Part shown: positions 58,125-64,000 of the stretch, piece after piece | How the letters are laid out: every line of letters begins with the position of its first letter | Numbering within the stretch: the stretch's first letter is position 1 | NCBI RefSeq assembly: GCF_023703465.1 | Contig: NZ_JAMQGP010000002.1 | Span: 434,001-498,000, forward strand | Reading direction: 5' to 3' | Length of the DNA: 64,000 nt | Source of the DNA: Echinimonas agarilytica | Lineage (GTDB): Bacteria > Pseudomonadota > Gammaproteobacteria > Enterobacterales > Neiellaceae | The notes under the pieces: generated by a model | The model's database searches: none | What the model was told of the DNA's origin: nothing | What the model saw: the letters and a program-made list of their open reading frames with translations, nothing else | Program-made: the position numbers and the translations under genes

Positions 58125-58883
58125 CTACTTTTTGTGCGCCAACACGTCGTCTCGCTGTGTCTGAACCCACATTGCTGTTGCGCCACAAATGGCGACGGGC
58201 ATGACCAATAAATTTAAAATGGGCACCATTGTGAATAGCATCACCATCACCCCAAAACTCATAGATTGCCCGCGCTGGGCTTTGAGCGTTGCTTTCATAT
58301 CTTTGAACGAAATTTTGTGATTATCAAACGGGTAATCACAATATTGAATTGCCATCATCCATGCTGAAAACAAAAACCAAAGCACAGGTGCAAGCGTTTG
58401 TCCTATCAAGGGAATAAAAAACAAAATCAAACAACCTATCGCGCGAGGAAGGTAATAGCCCAGCTTCTGAAACTCACGAGCGAACAGTCTTGGAATATCT
58501 TTGATCAAGTCGAGAAAACCATCGTCATTGATCGGTTTACCCGTCATATACAGTTCAACCTTTTCCGACAATAAGCCGTTAAAGGGCGCGGCTAACCAAT
58601 TGGCGACGGTGGCAAAAAGGAAAGAAAACACCACGATGACTGAAAGAATTGCCAGTGGCCACAGCACATAATGCGCCCAGTTGAGCCAGCTTGGTAAGTA
58701 GTTTTCTAATTGGGTCATCCAGTCGCCCAACTGCTGCAATAGCAAGGTGAACGATACGGCGAAAATAATGAAATTGATGGCTAAAGGCACAATCACAAAG
58801 GGGCGAATGCCCGGTACCGTGATGAGATCAAAACCTTTGAAAAAATAGGCTGCGCCCGAGCTTTTGCGATCAGTGACTTGCAT
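58125..58883 (-). CDS. cysZ: Sulfate transporter CysZ
   Basis: Inner-membrane sulfate permease feeding cysteine synthesis, 252 aa (E. coli 253). Characteristic parts are SGAAYFFKGFDLITVPGIRPFVIVPL near the N-terminus, LFATVANWLAAPFNGLLSEKVE, PRAIGCLILFFIPLIG and YCDYPFDNHKISFKDMK. It is divergent from smc across 250 bp of AT-rich sequence in which I see no further gene. Confidence 0.95.
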   Translation of the reverse strand: MQVTDRKSSGAAYFFKGFDLITVPGIRPFVIVPLAINFIIFAVSFTLLLQQLGDWMTQLENYLPSWLNWAHYVLWPLAILSVIVVFSFLFATVANWLAAPFNGLLSEKVELYMTGKPINDDGFLDLIKDIPRLFAREFQKLGYYLPRAIGCLILFFIPLIGQTLAPVLWFLFSAWMMAIQYCDYPFDNHKISFKDMKATLKAQRGQSMSFGVMVMLFTMVPILNLLVMPVAICGATAMWVQTQRDDVLAHKK

Positions 58884-59133
58884 AGAGTGTCTAATCCAGA
58901 ATGTTTGATTGGATTATAAAGCTTCCCATCGCGCTGTAAAATTTGTCTTTGTTACAAAGCATGATTTTATCGTCATGAAAGGGCTTTGGTGGAGTTGAAT
59001 TAGGCTGCGAGTTTGGTTTGCTAGAAGACTTCTTTAAGAGCGTAACAAAATAATTATCAATCGCTTAAATCATGAAGATAACCGTGTTATGTTCGCACTG
59101 TCTTTGACTTTTTGATGGCTTCTAAACAACGTC

Positions 59134-62100
59134 ATGCGCCTGAAATCCATAAAGCTGGCCGGTTTCAAATCCTTTGTCGATCCGACAACAGTTCCGTTCC
59201 CGCAGGCGCTCACCGCAATCGTGGGCCCCAATGGTTGTGGCAAATCGAATATTATTGATGCCGTTCGTTGGGTATTAGGCGAAAGCTCTGCTAAAAATCT
59301 GCGCGGTGACTCCATGACCGACGTCATTTTCAATGGAGCCCTAGAACGCCAACCTGTCTCGCAAGCCAGTGTGGAACTGATTTTCGACAATCAAGATGGG
59401 CGATTGTCAGGCGAATTTGCCAATTACAACGAAATTGCGATTAAACGTCAGGTCAATCGTGACCGTCAAAATATCTATTTTCTCAACGGCAGTAAGTGTC
59501 GCCGCCGAGATATTACCGACATCTTCCTAGGTACCGGCCTTGGGCCTCGCTCTTATGCGATTATTGAGCAAGGCATGATTTCTCGCCTGATTGAATCGAA
59601 GCCCCGTGAATTGCGTGTGTTTATCGAGGAAGCGGCTGGCATTTCAAAGTACAAAGAGCGTCGACGAGAAACAGAAACACGTTTGCGCCATAGCCGAGAA
59701 AACTTAGACCGTTTAAATGATGTACGACAGGAGCTGGGTCAACAAATCTCTAAACTTCATCGTCAATCAACCGCAGCGCAACGATACAAAACGCTGAAAG
59801 CCGATGAACGACGTCTTAAAGCCGAACTGTCGGCCATTCGATGGTTAAATTGGCAAAGCCAATACGATGACTTGGCCACGAAAATCGAAGATTTAAATGC
59901 TCAAATTGAAGGCTTTGAAGTTCAACGGATCACCAAGCAAAGTCAGCAGTCTGAGTTGCAAGTAGAGCTTGATACACTATCGCTATCGCATACTGATGCA
60001 CAACAAAAATTATTTGAAATTAGCCATTCCATTACTCGGCTTGAACAACAAATTGTGCATCACAATCAGCATCAGCATCGGATACAACAAGAGCTAGATC
60101 GTATCCAAACAGAGCTTACTGACCAAGCCGAATTCATAGATCAGCAACAACAAGAGTCAGTTGAGTTAGAGCAAGAAGCTGAGTTACTCGATGAGCAGTT
60201 GGCTGAGTCAGAATTAATTCAAGAAGAACTCAGCTGTCAGTTCGAGCAAGCCGAGCACGCTTTGTTGCGCTATCAAAGTCAGTCGAAAGGGCATGTTGAT
60301 GCGGTGAGTGATGTGCGTCATCAGTTGGAGCGGAGCACCCAGCAGTCCCAACTTCTTAAACAGCAACAATCTCAAGTTCAGCAGCGCATCACTCAAATTG
60401 AACGACAAAAACATGCGTTGAGCAATGACACCATTGATCGCGATTTAGAACAAAAAACACTTCAGATCTCGGATGAACAAGCCCACGTGCAACAATTGAC
60501 AGAGGACATTGAACGTCACCGGCAGATTTTAGTCGGATATGAAGCCCAATATGCGCAGTCTCAACAAGCGCAACAGCAACGCCAACAAGAGCTTTCAAGG
60601 TTGCAAGGGCAACAAGCAACACTCACGCAATGGCTTTCTGCCGATGATGAATGGAATGGCCCTATCAAAGGGCAAACCGGGTTACCCGTTGCAGATCTAT
60701 TGCGTATTGAGCCAGGCTGGGAAAAAGCTGTTGAAGTTGCGCTTGGCTCGCTAAGTCACGCATTGCAAATTGAGACTGATGAAATTGAATTAGATGATCT
60801 GCCAAATGGTAAGTCGGTGATGCTGCCGTTGCCAGATAAACCATCCAATGCATGGCATGGAACACTGGCAGAAAAAGTAGAAGGGCACGAGGGCGTTCAA
60901 CAACTACTGAGCACAATACTCGTCGCAGAATCGAACGAACAGTTTTGGCGTATTCAGCGTCAATTAATCGCTCAGCGGTCTGTCATGCTTATCACTGGGG
61001 TATGGGCGGGACAAATTTGGATCAAAGCACCGGAGCAGGCCCAAGGGCAGTATGCCATTCGTGCACAACTGCAACGCATTCAGCAACAGATTGATGCATT
61101 CCAAACCAATCTTGATAGTGCCCAGCAGGCGGTCACTGAAGCGTCTGAAAAACAACAGCAGCAGGCCGCTTTATTGGTGCAAGTGCAGCAACAAAGTGCA
61201 ACGATAGCCGAACAATTGCAACGTTTGAATACCGAGCGGGAGCTATTGGTCCAGAAAATTTTACTTCAATCGGAACAATCCTCAGCACTCCAGCATGAAC
61301 ATGACGAGGGATTGGTGCAGTTAGAATCTCTTGAGCAAGCGCTCATGATGAATGACGAAGAACACGAAGAATTCACTGCACGCCTCGAACGAGCGAACGT
61401 GCAATATGGCGCATTTGAAGCGGAATTACAGCAACGGCAAGAGCGAGTCGGCGGCCACAGAGCACAGCGTGATCAACAGCTGCAACAACATCATCAGTTG
61501 GTATTGCAACAGTCGGCTAATCATGCGCGCCTAGACAGTGCTCAGCAAGCGCTCATTCGCGCTCAGCAACAAAAAGAGCAAGGTCTAAAGCGCCAGCTAG
61601 AACTTTCTGTAGAGCTGGAACAAGGCGAGAACGACGAGCAAATGCGGCTAGAGTTGGAATTGCAATTGGCCGCCCGTATCGAAGCGCAACAGCATGTTAC
61701 CAGCGTGAATGATGCAATGAATCATGCGCAAAACCAGTTGATTGAATTAAAGCACGCCGAACAAAAACTTTACTCTCTGCAACAATCCGTTCAGCAACAG
61801 CGTGATAGTTTGCTGTTGGAGCAGCAAACTGCAAGTGTGCGAGCTCAAAGTGCCACCGAACAATTGCATGAAATGGAGCAACCTCTCAAAGCGATTGTTG
61901 AGAGTCTTCCTGTCGAATTTTCCGAGAGTCAATGGCAACAAGATTTGGAGAAGATTGCAAAGTCAGTGGTTCGTTTAGGCCCGATTAACTTGGCCGCTAT
62001 TGAAGAATATGAGCAATCGGTTGAACGTAAAACGTATCTCGATCAACAGAATGATGATTTAGTCAGCGCGTTGGATACGCTCGAAAATGCGATTCGCCGC

Positions 62101-62592
62101 ATCGATAGAGAATGCAGAACACGCTTTAAAGACACTTTTGAACGTGTTAATTCAGATCTTAAGTTTCTGTTTCCTAAAGTGTTTGGTGGCGGTGCGGCCT
62201 ATTTAGAATTGACCGATGATGATATGCTGGACACCGGAGTCACCATTATGGCTCGGCCTCCGGGCAAACGGAATGCGACGATTCATCTATTGTCTGGTGG
62301 CGAAAAGGCGCTGACCGCTTTATCATTGGTGTTTGCAATTTTTCGGCTGAATCCTGCTCCGTTTTGTATGTTGGATGAAGTTGATGCGCCGCTGGATGAT
62401 GCGAACGTTGGACGATTTTGTAATCTCGTTCGAGAAATGGCAGAAACGGTGCAGTTTATTTATATAAGTCACAACAAGGTGACCATGGAGATGGCAGAGC
62501 AACTTTCTGGCGTTACTATGAACGAACCTGGTGTGTCGAGGCTTGTCTCAGTAGATGTAGACGAGGCAGTGGCACTGGCTGAAGTGTCTTAA
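59134..62592 (+). CDS. smc: Chromosome segregation ATPase Smc
   Basis: Condensin subunit that, with ScpA and ScpB, organises and separates replicated chromosomes. The 1152-aa protein has the N-terminal head with Walker A GPNGCGKS (31-38). Gln-rich coiled coils run at about 170-500 and 650-920, with the hinge between (about 505-640, GPIKGQTGLPVADLL ... LITGVWAGQIW). The C-terminal head carries the ABC signature LSGGEKAL near 1053 and Walker B MLDEVDAP near 1079. Its presence implies this organism uses Smc-ScpAB, not MukBEF. zipA follows after 22 bp. Confidence 0.97.
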   Translation: MRLKSIKLAGFKSFVDPTTVPFPQALTAIVGPNGCGKSNIIDAVRWVLGESSAKNLRGDSMTDVIFNGALERQPVSQASVELIFDNQDGRLSGEFANYNEIAIKRQVNRDRQNIYFLNGSKCRRRDITDIFLGTGLGPRSYAIIEQGMISRLIESKPRELRVFIEEAAGISKYKERRRETETRLRHSRENLDRLNDVRQELGQQISKLHRQSTAAQRYKTLKADERRLKAELSAIRWLNWQSQYDDLATKIEDLNAQIEGFEVQRITKQSQQSELQVELDTLSLSHTDAQQKLFEISHSITRLEQQIVHHNQHQHRIQQELDRIQTELTDQAEFIDQQQQESVELEQEAELLDEQLAESELIQEELSCQFEQAEHALLRYQSQSKGHVDAVSDVRHQLERSTQQSQLLKQQQSQVQQRITQIERQKHALSNDTIDRDLEQKTLQISDEQAHVQQLTEDIERHRQILVGYEAQYAQSQQAQQQRQQELSRLQGQQATLTQWLSADDEWNGPIKGQTGLPVADLLRIEPGWEKAVEVALGSLSHALQIETDEIELDDLPNGKSVMLPLPDKPSNAWHGTLAEKVEGHEGVQQLLSTILVAESNEQFWRIQRQLIAQRSVMLITGVWAGQIWIKAPEQAQGQYAIRAQLQRIQQQIDAFQTNLDSAQQAVTEASEKQQQQAALLVQVQQQSATIAEQLQRLNTERELLVQKILLQSEQSSALQHEHDEGLVQLESLEQALMMNDEEHEEFTARLERANVQYGAFEAELQQRQERVGGHRAQRDQQLQQHHQLVLQQSANHARLDSAQQALIRAQQQKEQGLKRQLELSVELEQGENDEQMRLELELQLAARIEAQQHVTSVNDAMNHAQNQLIELKHAEQKLYSLQQSVQQQRDSLLLEQQTASVRAQSATEQLHEMEQPLKAIVESLPVEFSESQWQQDLEKIAKSVVRLGPINLAAIEEYEQSVERKTYLDQQNDDLVSALDTLENAIRRIDRECRTRFKDTFERVNSDLKFLFPKVFGGGAAYLELTDDDMLDTGVTIMARPPGKRNATIHLLSGGEKALTALSLVFAIFRLNPAPFCMLDEVDAPLDDANVGRFCNLVREMAETVQFIYISHNKVTMEMAEQLSGVTMNEPGVSRLVSVDVDEAVALAEVS

Positions 62593-62614
62593 AAAAGATG
62601 AAGAAGGACATGGA

Positions 62615-63442
62615 ATGGATGATTTTCGATGGGTGTTGATCCTCGCAGGTGCGCTTGGGATCGGTGGTCTGTTATGGCACGGCCTTTGGTCTCTAAGAAA
62701 GCAACAACGGGGCTCTATTGGCAAAGAAAAACCACTTGCCGAGCTTTATAAAGAGCAGCAAGAGCGCGATCGAGATGACCAAGGGTTTGACGGCGTGGGT
62801 GTGAGCGAAGTGAAGACCTTAGGTGGCGAGAGTGCCGACAAGTCAGATGCTCAACGCTTGGAACCTTCTTTTTCTGCCATCAGCGACAACGAACCTGATC
62901 CTGAACAAGTGGAATTTCAGTTGGAGCAGCCCGAAGCTCAAATGTCTGACGAAACGCCTAAAATAACCGCCGAAGCAGAGCCTCAACCAGAGCCTGAAAC
63001 AGTTGTGAGCGAACCCGAACAGGTATTGATCCTCACGGTTGTTGCAGCCCCAGGCGACGAAATTAGTGGTGCAGATTTGCTGCCCAACATGTTGACGCTC
63101 GGTTTCAAATTTGGCGATATGGGAATTTTTCACCGCCACGAAGATAGCTCAGGCCAAGGCGCGGTTCTGTTCAGCATTGCCAATATGGTGAAACCTGGAA
63201 CCTTTGATGTGGATAATATGGAGCAGTTTCAAACTCCGGGAATTTCCTTGTTCATGACATTGCCAAATGCCGGTGATGCCGCTCAGTCTTTCAATATGAT
63301 GCTTAACGGCGCTCAAAAGCTAGCGCGCGAGCTCAAATGCCAAGTACTCGATGAGTCTCGAAGCGTCCTGACAAACCAGAAAATTCGTCATTATCAAGAA
63401 CGAATTCGAGAATTTGAACGCCAACGTTTAATTGTTAGTTAA
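62615..63442 (+). CDS. zipA: Cell division protein ZipA
   Basis: Bitopic protein that tethers FtsZ to the inner membrane. One N-terminal membrane helix (WVLILAGALGIGGLLWHGLWSL) is followed by an acidic, Pro/Glu-rich linker (about 40-135). The C-terminal FtsZ-binding domain (about 136-270) contains VLILTVVAAPGDEISGADLL, GFKFGDMGIFHRHED and FNMMLNGAQKLARELK. ATG 62615 has AAGAAGGA upstream. The smc-zipA-ligA order is typical of gammaproteobacteria. Confidence 0.95.
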   Translation: MDDFRWVLILAGALGIGGLLWHGLWSLRKQQRGSIGKEKPLAELYKEQQERDRDDQGFDGVGVSEVKTLGGESADKSDAQRLEPSFSAISDNEPDPEQVEFQLEQPEAQMSDETPKITAEAEPQPEPETVVSEPEQVLILTVVAAPGDEISGADLLPNMLTLGFKFGDMGIFHRHEDSSGQGAVLFSIANMVKPGTFDVDNMEQFQTPGISLFMTLPNAGDAAQSFNMMLNGAQKLARELKCQVLDESRSVLTNQKIRHYQERIREFERQRLIVS

Positions 63443-63494
63443 ATATCCCATCCTTAACCGGTATTCGTTGTCTGACGAGTGCCGGTCTCTATGA

Positions 63495-64000
<506 letters not shown>

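Overview
The window is a typical chromosomal segment of a Gammaproteobacterium. Evidence for this includes tig-clpP-clpX-lon-hupB-ppiD, hda-(yfgD-type arsC)-bepA-tusA-perM, bcp/dapA-bamC, yffB-dapE, cysZ, zipA-ligA and purMN. It carries a full-length Smc rather than MukB, a TonB-dependent receptor next to a large acidic lipoprotein, and assimilatory nitrate reductase. Together these suggest a free-living, probably marine, Alteromonadales-like bacterium; the genus cannot be fixed from sequence alone.

Layout. 1-7675: protein quality control (trigger factor end, ClpP, ClpX, Lon, HU-beta, PpiD). 7676-8609: no intact gene; it holds a decayed IS4-family element that split the ppiD terminator. 8610-12727: FadE, a YafJ-type amidotransferase and a DUF3108 protein. 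12751-14441: purM-purN. 14661-20337: DUF2066, Hda, DUF2069, ArsC-like, BepA, TusA-like and PerM. 20415-25477: Bcp, DapA-BamC, DUF2897, M15 peptidase, DapE and YffB. 25714-32673: accessory genes (PAS chemoreceptor, GNAT, Fe-S type regulator with FMN reductase and VOC protein, cold shock protein, Lrp regulator, small lipoprotein, YqaA, STAS-like protein). 32821-35103: Prx-Grx hybrid peroxidase with an Lpd-like flavoprotein. 35500-41132: duplicated beta-helix-like lipoprotein and TonB-dependent receptor. 41474-51433: GcvT-like protein, AsnB, CysK, TSUP exporter, DgkA and an RND efflux pair. 51518-53677: YccS-like protein. 53896-57887: assimilatory nitrate reductase operon. 58125-64000: CysZ, Smc, ZipA and the start of LigA.

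Regulation is unusually legible here. Six heptamers in exact 11-bp register (Pho box-like) lie upstream of the lipoprotein/TonB receptor pair, suggesting a phosphate-starvation outer-membrane uptake system. Two NtrC-type enhancers and a sigma54 (GG-N10-GC) promoter precede the nitrate assimilation operon. An identical palindromic nonamer resembling a FadR core sits upstream of fadE and of tusA. The purM leader contains a terminator-like hairpin within about 77 nt of a good sigma70 promoter. A structured plus-strand segment ending in an intrinsic terminator near 31.1-31.3 kb may be a small RNA.

The best candidates for something undescribed are the Pho-box-linked lipoprotein/TonB receptor pair, the Cys-tailed Lpd partner of the Prx-Grx peroxidase, the candidate small RNA, and the Fe-S regulator with its triple-repeat operator. 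All functional statements are from reading the sequence and from knowledge of the families; no search was run.
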